From Bradyrhizobium sp. MOS003 (GTDB lineage: Bacteria > Pseudomonadota > Alphaproteobacteria > Rhizobiales > Xanthobacteraceae), in assembly GCF_003020125.1 (NCBI RefSeq), contig NZ_PYFW01000001.1, positions 682,001-746,000 on the forward strand: 64,000 nucleotides of DNA, read 5' to 3'. Shown here one piece after another: positions 1 through 9,041 of this stretch. Position 1 is the first letter of the stretch. Every line of letters starts with the position of its first letter. The notes below the pieces were generated by a model. The model saw only the letters and a list, made by a program, of their open reading frames with translations, made no database searches and was not told the origin of the DNA. Position numbers and translations under genes: made by a program.

Positions 1-585
1 TTCCTGTTGCAAGCGCAAGGGTCGAAAGCCCAGGTGATCGGGCTTGCGAATGCCGGCGGCGACACCATCAACGCGGTGAAGCAGGCCGCCGAATTCGGCA
101 TCCAGCAGAACGGCCAGAAACTCGTCGCCTTCCTGCTCTTCATCAACGACGTCCACGGCATGGGCATCAAGGTCGCGCAGGGCCTCCAGCTCATGGAAGC
201 CTTCTACTGGGACATGAACGACGACACCCGCGCGTTCGCCAAACGGTTTGCCGCGCGGCCCGGCATGAACGGCAAGATGCCGAGCGGCAACCAGGCCGGC
301 GTTTATGCCTCGACGCTCGCTTATCTCAACGCGGTTGCCGCGACCGGCAGCGACAATGCCAAGGACGCCGTGCCCGAGATGAAGAAGTTCAGAGGCAAGG
401 ACAAGCTGTTCGGCGACACCATCATCCGCCAGGACGGCCGCGTCGTGCACCCCATGTATCTGTTCGAGGTGAAGAAGCCGGAGGAGTCGAAATATCCGTA
501 CGACTATTACAAGCTGGTCTCGACCATTCCCGCAGAGCAGGCGTTCCGTCCGATCGCGGAGGGCGGCTGCGAGCTGGTGAAGTAG
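1..585 (+). CDS. ABC transporter substrate-binding protein (5' truncated)
   Basis: The frame is open from the first base, so only the C-terminal ~194 residues are present. The segment with a Gly-Asn-Gln-Ala-Gly-Val-Tyr-Ala stretch, then a basic mixed region and a C-terminal cysteine, resembles the second lobe of LivK-like (Peripla_BP_6) periplasmic binding proteins. These capture small ligands for type I ABC importers. No permease follows it, since an intergenic repeat and a convergent gene come next. The ligand cannot be told; related proteins in bradyrhizobia are annotated for amino acids or aromatic acids. The family call is fairly sure, the ligand unknown. Confidence 0.8.
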   Translation, partial: FLLQAQGSKAQVIGLANAGGDTINAVKQAAEFGIQQNGQKLVAFLLFINDVHGMGIKVAQGLQLMEAFYWDMNDDTRAFAKRFAARPGMNGKMPSGNQAGVYASTLAYLNAVAATGSDNAKDAVPEMKKFRGKDKLFGDTIIRQDGRVVHPMYLFEVKKPEESKYPYDYYKLVSTIPAEQAFRPIAEGGCELVK

Positions 586-599
586 GGGGAGCGCGCTGC

Positions 600-740
600 A
601 CCCTCGCCCCTTGTGGGAGAGGGTGGCTCGACGCGAAGCGTCGAGACGGGTGAGGGGCTCTTTCCTCGCGGACGGTCTTGCGAGTGGAGAGAACCCCTCA
701 TCCGGCGCTTCGCGCCACTTTCTCCCACAAGGCGAGAAGG
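600..740. repeat. Intergenic palindromic repeat, family A (copy 1)
   Basis: The left part (cccttgtgggagagggtgg) and the right part (tttctcccacaagg) are inverted relative to each other, so the whole block can fold into a long imperfect stem. A second copy in opposite orientation lies at 3496-3647. Both show the gcgaag/cttcgc core and the ggagagaacccctca string. Such elements are common between genes in Bradyrhizobium and may act as mRNA 3' ends between the flanking convergent genes. Confidence 0.75.
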
Positions 741-748
741 AAAAAGAG

Positions 749-2011
749 CTACACCACCTTGCTGCTCCCCTGCGTGATCAACCTCGCCGCGCGCTGGTCG
801 CGGGCGTAGATCCACAACCAGCTCAGCGCGACGCTGAGGCGGTGGCGGAGGCCGATCAGGAAGTAGATGTGGGCGATGCCCCAGATCCACCACGCGATGG
901 TGCCGCGCAGCTTGAAGCGGCCGAAGTCGATCACGGCGAGCCGCTTGCCGATCTGGGCGAGGCTGCCGGCGTGCTTGTAGCGGAACGGGCTGGTCGCAGC
1001 TCCGCGCAGCCGCGCCGTGATAGTCTCGGCGACATGACGGCCCTGCTGCTTCGCCGCCGGCGCGATGCCGGGCACGGGCTTGCCCTCCCAGGCGTTGATG
1101 CTGACGGTGTCGCCGATCGCAAAGATCTCGGGATGACCGGGGACGGTCAGGTCGTCTTCGACCTGCACGCGTCCGGCGCGATCGGCTGGTGCGCCCAGCC
1201 ATTCGGCGGCGGGCGAAGCGCGAACGCCGGCAGCCCAGATCCGCGTCTTGGCTTCGAGCAGCTTGCCGCCGAACACCACGCCCTCGCGATTGATCTCGGT
1301 GACGGCCTGTCCCAGCACGACCTCGACGCCGATCTTCTCCAGCGACGCCTGTGCATAGGCCGAGAGGTCGTCGGCGAAGCCTGCGAGCACGCGCGGCCCC
1401 GCCTCGATCAGCACCACCCGCGCCTTGGTGGTGTCGATGTTGCGGAAATCGCTGGGAAGCGTGTGACGGGCCATCTCGGCGATGGTGCCGGCGAGCTCGA
1501 CGCCGGTAGGACCGGCGCCGACGATGACGAAGGTCAGGCGCGCGGCGCGTTTGGCCGGATCGGTCTCGCGCTCGGCGCGCTCGAACGCTACCAGGATGTG
1601 ACGGCGCAGCGTGGTGCCGTCTTCCAGCGTCTTCAGGCCCGGCGCCCACTGCTCCCATTCGTCGTGGCCGAAATAGGCGTGGCGCGCGCCGGTCGCGAGC
1701 ACCAGCGTGTCGTAAGGCACCTCGCTGCCGTCGTCGATCAGCACGCGGCGCCTTGCCGCGTCGACGCCGCTGACGGTCGCGAACAGCGTCGTCACCTCGG
1801 GCCGGTCGCGCATCAGGTGTCGGATCGGCCACGCGATCTCGCTGGTGGCGAGCGAGGCGGTTGCGACCTGGTACAGCAGCGGCTGGAACAGATGATGGTT
1901 GCGGCGGTCGATCAGCGTGATCTCGACCGGCGCACCCGCAAGCCGGTAGGTCGCCTCCAGCCCGCCGAAGCCGGCCCCGACGATGACGACGCGATGCGGT
2001 GTCGTGGTCAT
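749..2011 (-). CDS. NAD(P)/FAD-dependent oxidoreductase, type II NADH dehydrogenase-like
   Basis: This 420-residue flavoprotein has an N-terminal FAD-binding Rossmann motif GAGFGG (about residues 11-16) and a second NAD(P)-binding motif GAGPTGVELAG near residue 165. A GD motif follows in the segment IFAIGDTV, which contacts FAD. The C-terminal ~60 residues are Trp-, Ile- and Leu-rich (around IAWWIWGIAHIYFLIG), which fits the membrane-surface anchor of NDH-2. NDH-2 oxidises NADH and reduces quinone without pumping protons. The start was set at 2011 because GAGGG lies seven bases upstream; a further in-frame ATG at 2047 lacks this. It could also be another member of the Pyr_redox_2 family. Confidence 0.85.
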   Translation of the reverse strand: MTTTPHRVVIVGAGFGGLEATYRLAGAPVEITLIDRRNHHLFQPLLYQVATASLATSEIAWPIRHLMRDRPEVTTLFATVSGVDAARRRVLIDDGSEVPYDTLVLATGARHAYFGHDEWEQWAPGLKTLEDGTTLRRHILVAFERAERETDPAKRAARLTFVIVGAGPTGVELAGTIAEMARHTLPSDFRNIDTTKARVVLIEAGPRVLAGFADDLSAYAQASLEKIGVEVVLGQAVTEINREGVVFGGKLLEAKTRIWAAGVRASPAAEWLGAPADRAGRVQVEDDLTVPGHPEIFAIGDTVSINAWEGKPVPGIAPAAKQQGRHVAETITARLRGAATSPFRYKHAGSLAQIGKRLAVIDFGRFKLRGTIAWWIWGIAHIYFLIGLRHRLSVALSWLWIYARDQRAARLITQGSSKVV

Positions 2012-2309
2012 GATGTGCCCTCGAATCTCGCTGCTCCACACCCCCATTTAAGTGCGGATCGGGTGCTGCGGTCCAATAGCCGTCATCAATCGCCGCATAG
2101 GCCGGATGTATCGACCAGACGCGAGAAAGCGCCGCAGGGTTGGCCGAAGTATGTAGAATTATATTTCTTGCCTTCGCCGATTAGGGCGAAATATGGTGCA
2201 GGGCAGGCACTGAGCCATTGGCGGCGCGACGGATTTTGCGTTCAATAGAGATAGACCCGGGGCGGCGATCACCCTGTTTCCGGGCTCAATAATGTGGAGG
2301 GGAGTGGTT

Positions 2310-3482
2310 ATGAGGACGGCATTCTGGCTGGCGGGCGCAGCGGCGCTGGTACTGGCGAACCCGGCATTCGCCGGCGACACCATCAAGATCGGTTTCGTTT
2401 CGACCTTCAGCGGCCCGACCGCCGTGATCGGCAACGACATGCGAAACTCCTTCGAGCTGGCGCTGGATCACATGGGCCGCAAGATGGACGGCAAGCCGGT
2501 CGAGGTCATCTACGAGGATGACGGCCAGAAGCCCGATGTCGGCAAGCAGAAGACCGAGAAGCTGGTGCAGTCGGACAAGGTCGATTTCATCGTCGGCTAT
2601 ATCTGGTCGAACGTGCTCCTGGCCTCGCTGAAGACCGCCGTGGACTCGCAGACTTTCCTGATCTCTGCCAATGCCGGCCCCTCGCAGCTCGCCGGCGAGC
2701 TGTGTTCGCCTTACGTCTTCTCGACCTCCTGGCAGAACGACCAGACGCCCGCCGCGATGGGCCTCTACATGAACCAGAAGGGCGTCAAGAGCGTGTTCCT
2801 GATCGGCCCGAACTACGCGGCCGGCAAGGACATGCTGGCCGGCGTGAAGAGCACCTTCAAGGGTGAGGTCAAGGGCGAGGAATACACGGTCTGGCCGAGC
2901 CAGCTCGATTTCTCCGCCGAGCTCTCCAAGGCGCGCGCCTCCGGCGCCGAGTCGATCTTCGTGTTCTATCCGGGCGCTGCCGGCGTGCAGTTCCTCAACC
3001 AATATGCGCAGGCGGGCCTGAAGAGCACGATGCCTCTCTACACGGCGTTCACCGTCGACGAGCTGTCGCTGCCGCTGCAGAAGGAGAACGCGCTCGGGGT
3101 GCCCGGCGCGCAGGAATGGGTCAACGACCTCCCCAACGAGCAGAACAAGCGCTTCGTCGCCGACTATCGCAAGAAGTACACCGGCCTGCGTCCGACCTAT
3201 TACGGTGCGCAAGCCTATGACGCCGCGCAGCTGATCAACAGCGCGGTGGTCGCGGTGAAGGGCGACACCAGCAAGAAGGACGCGATGAAGGCCGAGATGG
3301 AGAAGGCCAACTTCAAGTCGCTGCGCGGTCCCTTCAAATACGGCAAGAACCACATCCCGGTGCAGAACTTCTATCTGCAGGACGTGGTGAAGGACGGCGA
3401 AGGCCAGCTCTCGCTGAAGACGGTCGCGACCATCGTCGAGAACGACCAGGATCGCTTCCACGACAAGTGCACGATGAAGTAG
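2310..3482 (+). CDS. ABC transporter substrate-binding protein (LivK/aromatic-type)
   Basis: The protein has 390 residues with a clear Sec signal peptide (charged start, hydrophobic run, cleavage near AFA-GDT at about residues 20-22). The mature start TIKIGFVSTFSGPTAVIGND is typical of Peripla_BP_6 binding proteins for type I ABC importers. An upstream in-frame ATG at 2292 was rejected because a GGAGGGGAG ribosome site sits between it and the ATG at 2310. The gene stands alone, divergent from the NDH-2-like gene across ~300 bases that include a TTCGCC-N6-GGCGAA inverted repeat (2173-2190). It is flanked by inverted copies of repeat family A. It could serve either permease set in this window; ligand unknown. 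Confidence 0.88.
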   Translation: MRTAFWLAGAAALVLANPAFAGDTIKIGFVSTFSGPTAVIGNDMRNSFELALDHMGRKMDGKPVEVIYEDDGQKPDVGKQKTEKLVQSDKVDFIVGYIWSNVLLASLKTAVDSQTFLISANAGPSQLAGELCSPYVFSTSWQNDQTPAAMGLYMNQKGVKSVFLIGPNYAAGKDMLAGVKSTFKGEVKGEEYTVWPSQLDFSAELSKARASGAESIFVFYPGAAGVQFLNQYAQAGLKSTMPLYTAFTVDELSLPLQKENALGVPGAQEWVNDLPNEQNKRFVADYRKKYTGLRPTYYGAQAYDAAQLINSAVVAVKGDTSKKDAMKAEMEKANFKSLRGPFKYGKNHIPVQNFYLQDVVKDGEGQLSLKTVATIVENDQDRFHDKCTMK

Positions 3483-3495
3483 CCACAAGCGACGT

Positions 3496-3647
3496 TGCCC
3501 CTTCTCCCCTGTGGGAGAAGGTGGCGCGAAGCGCCGGATGAGGGGCGTATCTCCGCATATTCAACTGCGAGAGATTTTCTCGTGGAGAGAACCCCTCACC
3601 CGTCTCGCCGCTTCGCGACGAGCCACCCTCTCCCAAAAGGGAGAGAG
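3496..3647. repeat. Intergenic palindromic repeat, family A (copy 2, inverted)
   Basis: The left half matches the reverse complement of the right half of the 600-740 copy (cctgtgggagaa, gtggcgcgaagcgccggatgagggg). The right half likewise matches the left half of that copy. It lies between two convergent genes and could serve as a bidirectional transcript end. Confidence 0.75.
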
Positions 3648-3650
3648 TCA

Positions 3651-5522
3651 TCACGCCCGCGGCATGCTCGCGGGCCGCACTTCCCGCGATTGCGCCGCGA
3701 GCCTGATGCCGGCATTGGCCGCACCGAACCCCTGATAATTCCTGCGCTCGACGATCTCGAAGAAGAACCGCTCGTCGAAGATGTGAGTGTAGACCTGGAA
3801 GAACTCGCCGTCGCCCTCGCGGTCGTAGAGGATGTGATTGGCGCGCAGCTGCGCCATTAGCTCGGGCGCAAGATCGTATTTGGCTTCGACGTCGTCGTAG
3901 TAATTGGCGGGGATATCCAGAAAATCCGCGCCGCGCTCGCGCATCTCGGCGACCGTCGCAAAAATGTCCCGGCACGAGAACGCGACGTGCTGTACGCCCG
4001 AACCGAAAAACTCAGAGATGAAGCGCGCCGGCAGCGTGCGATTGGCGGAGGAGCCGTTGAGCACGAAGCGTAGGCTCTGATCGGCGTTGATGATGGCCTG
4101 GCTCTGCACCAGGCCCCTGGGGTCGGCGATCTCCATCTGCGGCAGGCGCTTGAGGTCGAGGATGCCGGTGTAGAACAACAGCCACGACAGCATCTCGTCA
4201 TAGGGCATCGACTGCGCGATGTGGTCGATGGCGAGCAGCGCGTCCGCGCCTTTGTCGCTCGTTACCGGCTCGAAATCCGTGTCCCAGTTCTTGCCGGCCT
4301 GATCGAGGAAGTATAGCAGGCTGCCGCCGACGCCGTGGATCGCGGGGATTTCCAGCTCGCACGGTCCGACCGGCTGGTAGAAGGTGCGCGCCCTCAGTGT
4401 CTCGGCGCGCTGCATGGCAAGGCCGGCATTGTCGACATCGAGCGCAATCGCGCAAACACCGGGGCCGTGCGTCACATAGTGTGAATGCGCAAAGCCGTCG
4501 GTCTCGCTGTTGATGACCAGCTCGACCTCGCCCTGCGACCAGCGCTCCACCGCCTTGCTGCGATGCGCACCGGTCTTGCGAAAACCGAGTTGCGCAAACA
4601 AGCGGCCGAGCTCGCCCGCCTTTGTCTCGTTGACGGCAAATTCGATGAAGCCGATGCCGCGACCCTTCGTTTTCGGCGCCAGCGTCTCGGCGGCGAGTTT
4701 CGGCCAATCCGGCGCAAGCTGGTCCTCCAGCAGGATCAGAGAGCGCAGGCCGTCGAGCGCGGTCTGCGTGGCCGAGCCGGCGCGGAACTGGTCGTTGAAG
4801 ATCTCCAGCGACAGCGGCCCGGCATAGCCGGTCGCCGCGATCGCGGCCATGAACTCGCCGACCGGCAGGTCGCCCTGGCCGGGGAAAGAGCGGAAGTGAC
4901 GGCTCCACGACAAAATGTCGAGCTCGAGTTTCGGCGCGTCCGCGAGCTGCACCAGAAATATCTTGTCGCCGGGAATCGAGGCCATCGCGCGGGTCGGAAA
5001 TCCCGGTGCCAGGGCGTGAAAGCTGTCGAGGATGATTCCAATCGCAGGATGATCGGCGCGCCGCACGATCTCCCAGGCATCGCGATAGTCGTTGACGTGC
5101 CGGCCCCAGGCCAAGGCCTCGTAGCCGATGCGCAAGCCGCGCCTGGCGGCGCGATCGCCGAGCTCGCGGAAATCATCCGCCGCGCGGTCGATGCCGCCGA
5201 GCGAGGCGGGCGAGACATTGGAGCAGATCAGCAAGAGGTCGGTGCCGAGCTCCTGCATCAGGTCGAATTTGCGCTCGGCGCGGGCAAAATTGCGCGCACG
5301 CTGCGGCTCCGGCATGCCCTCGAAATCGCGGAACGGCTGGAACGCAGAGATCGCGAGATTGAGATCGCGACAGAGCTTTGCGATGTCGCGCGGGCCGACG
5401 CCGAACGACAGCAGATCGTTCTCGAAGATCTCGACCGCGTCGAAGCCGGCGGATGCGATGGCGCGGAGTTTCTCGTCGAGGGCGCCGGAGAGGGAGACGG
5501 TTGCGATCGATCGCTCGTTCAT
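3651..5522 (-). CDS. quiC: 3-dehydroshikimate dehydratase fused to HPPD-like domain (QuiC type)
   Basis: The enzyme removes water from 3-dehydroshikimate to give protocatechuate in quinate/shikimate catabolism. The 623-residue product has an N-terminal TIM barrel of the sugar-phosphate isomerase (AP endonuclease 2) family, residues 1-270. Its metal ligands are visible as Glu135 (GYEALAWG), Asp166 (LDSFH), Gln192 (VQLAD) and Glu240 (SLEIF). From memory these correspond to the four ligands of Pseudomonas QuiC1, shifted by one. Residues ~290-610 form two VOC-type modules like 4-hydroxyphenylpyruvate dioxygenase, as in the fused QuiC1. Its ATG overlaps the stop of the upstream ABC ATPase by the ATGA pattern, so it ends the transporter operon. 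Confidence 0.9.
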   Translation of the reverse strand: MNERSIATVSLSGALDEKLRAIASAGFDAVEIFENDLLSFGVGPRDIAKLCRDLNLAISAFQPFRDFEGMPEPQRARNFARAERKFDLMQELGTDLLLICSNVSPASLGGIDRAADDFRELGDRAARRGLRIGYEALAWGRHVNDYRDAWEIVRRADHPAIGIILDSFHALAPGFPTRAMASIPGDKIFLVQLADAPKLELDILSWSRHFRSFPGQGDLPVGEFMAAIAATGYAGPLSLEIFNDQFRAGSATQTALDGLRSLILLEDQLAPDWPKLAAETLAPKTKGRGIGFIEFAVNETKAGELGRLFAQLGFRKTGAHRSKAVERWSQGEVELVINSETDGFAHSHYVTHGPGVCAIALDVDNAGLAMQRAETLRARTFYQPVGPCELEIPAIHGVGGSLLYFLDQAGKNWDTDFEPVTSDKGADALLAIDHIAQSMPYDEMLSWLLFYTGILDLKRLPQMEIADPRGLVQSQAIINADQSLRFVLNGSSANRTLPARFISEFFGSGVQHVAFSCRDIFATVAEMRERGADFLDIPANYYDDVEAKYDLAPELMAQLRANHILYDREGDGEFFQVYTHIFDERFFFEIVERRNYQGFGAANAGIRLAAQSREVRPASMPRA

Positions 5523-6256
5523 GCTGCACTCTCCTCCATGGCACCGCCGAGGAAGAGCTGGCCGATGCGCGGATCGTTCAGGATGCGTTTGGCGTCGTCG
5601 ACCATGCGGGTCTGGCCGAGCTCGAGCACGATGCCGATGTCGGAAATTTCAAGTGCCGAGCGCGCGTTCTGCTCGATCATCAGGATCGTGACGCCGCGGT
5701 CGCGCAGGCTCTTGAGGATGTCGAAGGTCTGCTGCACCATCAGCGGCGACAGGCCGATCGAGGGCTCGTCGATCAGCACCAGTCTTGGCTCGAGCAGCAG
5801 CGAGCGGGCGATCTCGAGCTGCTTCTGCTCGCCGCCGGAGAGCGTCGAGGCCTGCTGCATGGATTTGCGGCGCAGGGCTGGAAACAAATCGAGCGTCGCC
5901 TCGATGCGGGCGGGGAGATCGAGGCCTTTGCCGGCGACGACGCCACCAAGCTCGATATTGTGGCGCACCGACAGCTCCGGGAAAATGTTCCGGCCCTGCG
6001 GTACGTAGCAGATGCCGGCATTGAGCAGCGCGCGCTGGCTCAAGTTCGTGACGTCGCGGCCGGCAAAGCTGACCTTGCCTTCGCGCAGCTTCAACAGGCC
6101 GAAGATCGCCTTGAACACGGTGGACTTGCCGGCGCCGTTCGGGCCGATGATGGTGGTGATGGTTGCCTGCGGCACGGAAAAGGTCGTGCCGTTCAAGATC
6201 GTCATCTTGCCGTAGCCGCCGACGAGGTTGTGAACCGAGAGGATCGGGTCGCTCAT
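5519..6256 (-). CDS. livF: Branched-chain-type ABC transporter ATP-binding protein LivF
   Basis: This is one of two cytoplasmic ATPases of a type I importer, 245 residues. Walker A is GPNGAGKST near residue 38, the signature is LSGGEQKQLEIARSLL, and Walker B is LVLIDEPSIGLSP. The QGRNIFPELSVRHNI segment is characteristic of LivF. The start at 6256 (MSDPILS) gives the usual LivF length; the frame is open further upstream but only as a shadow of livG. The gene sits 2 bases after livG and overlaps quiC by 4 bases, so the dehydratase and transporter are translationally coupled. The substrate is probably a hydroaromatic acid, inferred from context. Confidence 0.92.
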   Translation of the reverse strand: MSDPILSVHNLVGGYGKMTILNGTTFSVPQATITTIIGPNGAGKSTVFKAIFGLLKLREGKVSFAGRDVTNLSQRALLNAGICYVPQGRNIFPELSVRHNIELGGVVAGKGLDLPARIEATLDLFPALRRKSMQQASTLSGGEQKQLEIARSLLLEPRLVLIDEPSIGLSPLMVQQTFDILKSLRDRGVTILMIEQNARSALEISDIGIVLELGQTRMVDDAKRILNDPRIGQLFLGGAMEESAA

Positions 6257-6258
6257 GG

Positions 6259-7002
6259 TCAATGTCCCAAATAGGCTTCGATCACGGCGGGGTTCTTGCG
6301 GACCTCGTCGGGCCGTCCCATCGCCAGCACCTTGCCTTCCGCCATCACCATCACGCGCGAGCACAGCGACATCACGAATTCCATGTTGTGCTCGATCACG
6401 ACGAAGGTGGCGTTCTTCTGGCGGTTGATCGCGACCAGGCGCTCCTTCAAATCCGCCAGCATCGACGGGTTGACGCCGCCGGCGGGCTCGTCGAGCAGAA
6501 CCAGGCGCGGGCCGCCCATGAACGCCATGGCGGCGTCGAGCAGCTTTTGCTGGCCATAGGACAATCCGCCGGCTGGCTCGTCGGCGAGATGATCGAGCTT
6601 GAAGAAGCCGATCATCTGGTTGGCGGCATCAGTCAATCCGGCATCGGAGCGGCCGACCAGGCGCGAGGCCATGTTGCCCTGGTGCTCCTGTCCGGCGAGG
6701 ATCAGGTTCTCGCGCACTGAAAGTTTTGGAAACACCTGCAACAGCTGAAAGGTGCGGCTGACCCCGAGCTTGTTGAGTTCGGAAGGGCGGAGGCCCGTGA
6801 CGACCTTGCCGTCGAGCTTGACCTCGCCGCCAGATGGGGTGAGCTGGCCGAGGATGCAGTTGAACAGGGTCGACTTGCCGCAGCCGTTCGGCCCGATCAG
6901 GCCGAGGATCTCGCCCTCGCGCACGTCGAAAGAAACGCCGTCGACGGCGCGGATGCCGCCAAAATTCTTCTTGATGCCGGAGACTTCGAGGACCGCACTC
7001 AT
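6259..7002 (-). CDS. livG: Branched-chain-type ABC transporter ATP-binding protein LivG
   Basis: This 247-residue ATPase has Walker A GPNGCGKST, a diverged signature LSYGQQKLLDAAMAFM and Walker B LVLLDEPAGGVNP, all typical of LivG. The ATG at 7002 overlaps the livM stop (ATGA), and this start gives family length. Longer upstream frame sequence is the antisense-rich shadow of livM and was left out. It pairs with LivF to power import through LivH/LivM. Confidence 0.92.
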   Translation of the reverse strand: MSAVLEVSGIKKNFGGIRAVDGVSFDVREGEILGLIGPNGCGKSTLFNCILGQLTPSGGEVKLDGKVVTGLRPSELNKLGVSRTFQLLQVFPKLSVRENLILAGQEHQGNMASRLVGRSDAGLTDAANQMIGFFKLDHLADEPAGGLSYGQQKLLDAAMAFMGGPRLVLLDEPAGGVNPSMLADLKERLVAINRQKNATFVVIEHNMEFVMSLCSRVMVMAEGKVLAMGRPDEVRKNPAVIEAYLGH

Positions 7003-7997
7003 TGCGCCGTCTCCAGGCGCGATTTCGCGACGGCGCGCTGCGCGGAGGCCGCCTTGGTGCGGCGCTCGGCGAGGTAGCGGTCGAGAATTCCCAGAATGCC
7101 GGTCGGCGACCAGATCAGCAGCCCCATCACGGCGATCGCGTAGAGCATCAGATAATAGCCTTCCGTGAAACGCAGCCATTCCGGCAGCAGCACCGCGATC
7201 ATCGCGCCGAGGAACGGGCCGAAGTAGAAGCCGGCGCCGCCGACGATCACCATCATCAGGAGATCGAGCGAGAGCGACAGGTTGAACGGAACAGGATCGA
7301 TATATTGCGTCAGCGGCGCATAGAGCGCGCCGGCGACGCCGCCGAGTGCCGAGCCGATCGCGAACGCCATCAGCGTATAGCGGCGGGTGTCGATGCCGAG
7401 CGATTGCGCGCGCAGCGGGTTTTCGCGCAACGCCATGAAGGCGCGGCCCCAGGGCGAGCGGATCAGCCACCACACCGCGACCGATACGATCGCGAGCGAG
7501 CCGAGGCAGACATAGTAGAACGGCAGCGGCTTGTTGGTCGCGATCCCGAAAAAGTTCGGCCGCGGGATGTTGGAGATGCCGTAGATGCCGCCGGTCAGCC
7601 AGCTCTCGTTACGGAACACCAGGAAAGCGAGGGTGGAGAAGGCCAGCGTGACGAAGGCGAGGTAGTGGTGCTGCACGCGCAGCGCGGGATAGCCGAGCAC
7701 CCAGCCGACCGCGAAGCTCAGCACGATGGCGACGACGATCGCTGCCGGCAGCGGCCAGCCATGGGTGGTCATGATCGCCGCGGCATAGGCGCCGATGCCG
7801 ACGAACGCGCCCTGCGCCAGCGAGACCTGGCCGGCATAGCCGAGCGTGAGGTTGAGGCCCATCGCGGCGATCGTCATCACCGCCCATTGGCTGAGGATGA
7901 ACAGGCCGTAGCGGTTGAAGTTCATGGGGATGACGATCAGGCCGGCGATGACGATCAGGCCGAGCGCGATCTTCAGGGATTTGCCAAAGCCGCTCAT
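6999..7997 (-). CDS. livM: Branched-chain-type ABC transporter permease LivM
   Basis: The 332-residue inner-membrane protein has about nine hydrophobic segments. Motifs such as LNLTLGYAGQVSLAQGAFVGIGAY and GGAGFYFGPFLGAMIAV mark the LivM half of the channel. The C-terminus carries a basic Ala/Arg-rich tail (RRTKAASAQRAVAKSR). The ATG at 7997 overlaps the livH stop by four bases, and upstream frame sequence is shadow. It works with LivH as the translocation pore. Confidence 0.92.
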   Translation of the reverse strand: MSGFGKSLKIALGLIVIAGLIVIPMNFNRYGLFILSQWAVMTIAAMGLNLTLGYAGQVSLAQGAFVGIGAYAAAIMTTHGWPLPAAIVVAIVLSFAVGWVLGYPALRVQHHYLAFVTLAFSTLAFLVFRNESWLTGGIYGISNIPRPNFFGIATNKPLPFYYVCLGSLAIVSVAVWWLIRSPWGRAFMALRENPLRAQSLGIDTRRYTLMAFAIGSALGGVAGALYAPLTQYIDPVPFNLSLSLDLLMMVIVGGAGFYFGPFLGAMIAVLLPEWLRFTEGYYLMLYAIAVMGLLIWSPTGILGILDRYLAERRTKAASAQRAVAKSRLETAQ

Positions 7998-8869
7998 ACC
8001 GTGCGCTCCTCGGCGCGGCCGAGCAATCCTTGTGGCCGGAACAGGATGACGACGATCAGGAAGATCAGCGGCACCGCCGCGCGATATTGGGTCGAGACGT
8101 AGCTGGCCGCGAGATTGTCGAGCACGCCGATCAGCAGGCCGCCGGCGATCGCGCCGCGCACCTGGTTGAATCCACCGACGATCGCCGCGATGAAGGCCGC
8201 CTGTCCCAGCACCTCGCCAGACGAGAATTTTGCCAGATAGATGGGCGTGATCAGAAGCGAGGCCAGCGCGACCAGTACGGCGTTGATCAGGAACGTCAGC
8301 AGGATCATCCGCTCGACGGGCACGCCGATGATGCGCGCTACCGTCGGGTTTTGCGCGGCGGCCTGCATCTGGTGGCCGAGCGAGGTGCGGTTGAGAAGCG
8401 CGGTCAGGCCGAACACGGCCAGAATCGCGACGACGAGCACGCCGATGCTTTGCAGCGAGACGGCATGGCCGAGGATGGAGACGTCGCCGGTCGGCACGAT
8501 CGACGGGAAGGGCGAGGCCTCGGCGCTGAAGAACTGCTTCACGGCCTCCTTGAGGCCGATCGCCAGTGCCATGGTGGCAATCGCGAGCGGCAGCACACCG
8601 TGGCGCATCATGGGATCGACCAGCAACAGCTTGAAGCCGAGCCCGAGCAGGATCATCGACAGGAGAATGCCGAGGATGATCGCGAGCCAGAACGGCGCGC
8701 CCGCATGCATCGCCGCCAGCATCAGGAACGCCGGCAGCATCACGAACTCGCCCTGCGCGAAATTGATGGTCTGCGAGGTTTGCCACAGCAACGTGAAGCC
8801 GACTGCGACCAGCGCATAGATCGCGCCGGTGGCTAACCCTGCGACCAGGAGATCGAATAGGTTGGACAT
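7994..8869 (-). CDS. livH: Branched-chain-type ABC transporter permease LivH
   Basis: The 291-residue inner-membrane permease begins with DLLVAGLATGAIYALVAVGFTLL and continues with the conserved TINFAQGEFVMLPAF loop, both typical of LivH. A GAGAGGG ribosome site lies just upstream of the ATG. It starts the livHMGF-quiC run of ATGA-overlapping genes. The palindromic repeat of family A separates it from the binding-protein gene, which may uncouple the stoichiometry of the binding protein from the membrane parts. Confidence 0.92.
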   Translation of the reverse strand: MSNLFDLLVAGLATGAIYALVAVGFTLLWQTSQTINFAQGEFVMLPAFLMLAAMHAGAPFWLAIILGILLSMILLGLGFKLLLVDPMMRHGVLPLAIATMALAIGLKEAVKQFFSAEASPFPSIVPTGDVSILGHAVSLQSIGVLVVAILAVFGLTALLNRTSLGHQMQAAAQNPTVARIIGVPVERMILLTFLINAVLVALASLLITPIYLAKFSSGEVLGQAAFIAAIVGGFNQVRGAIAGGLLIGVLDNLAASYVSTQYRAAVPLIFLIVVILFRPQGLLGRAEERTV

Positions 8870-8875
8870 GTTCCC

Positions 8876-9030
8876 CTCTCTCTTCTCCCTCTCCCCGCTT
8901 GCGGGGAGAGGGTTGGGGTGAGGGGGCGTCTCAGCGAAGTCGCCAACAGTTGGACTCGCGGAGGCGCCCCTTCACCCGGATCGCATCTTCGATGCGACCC
9001 GACCCCTCCCCGCAAGCGGGGAGAGGTGAA
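8876..9030. repeat. Intergenic palindromic repeat, family A-like (copy 3)
   Basis: The ends ctctccccgcttgcggggagag and ctccccgcaagcggggagag are each self-complementary and also match one another. The centre carries gaggggg and ccccttcacc in inverse orientation. It lies inside an operon, between the binding-protein gene and livH. A stable stem here is a natural candidate for protecting the 3' end of the highly expressed binding-protein mRNA. Confidence 0.75.
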
Positions 9031-9041
9031 GACCGTGCGCC

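Noticed and set aside
2286..3488. Antisense frame over the substrate-binding protein at 2310
   Set aside because: Leu/Val/Arg-rich shadow translation. The plus strand encodes a signal peptide and binding-protein motifs.
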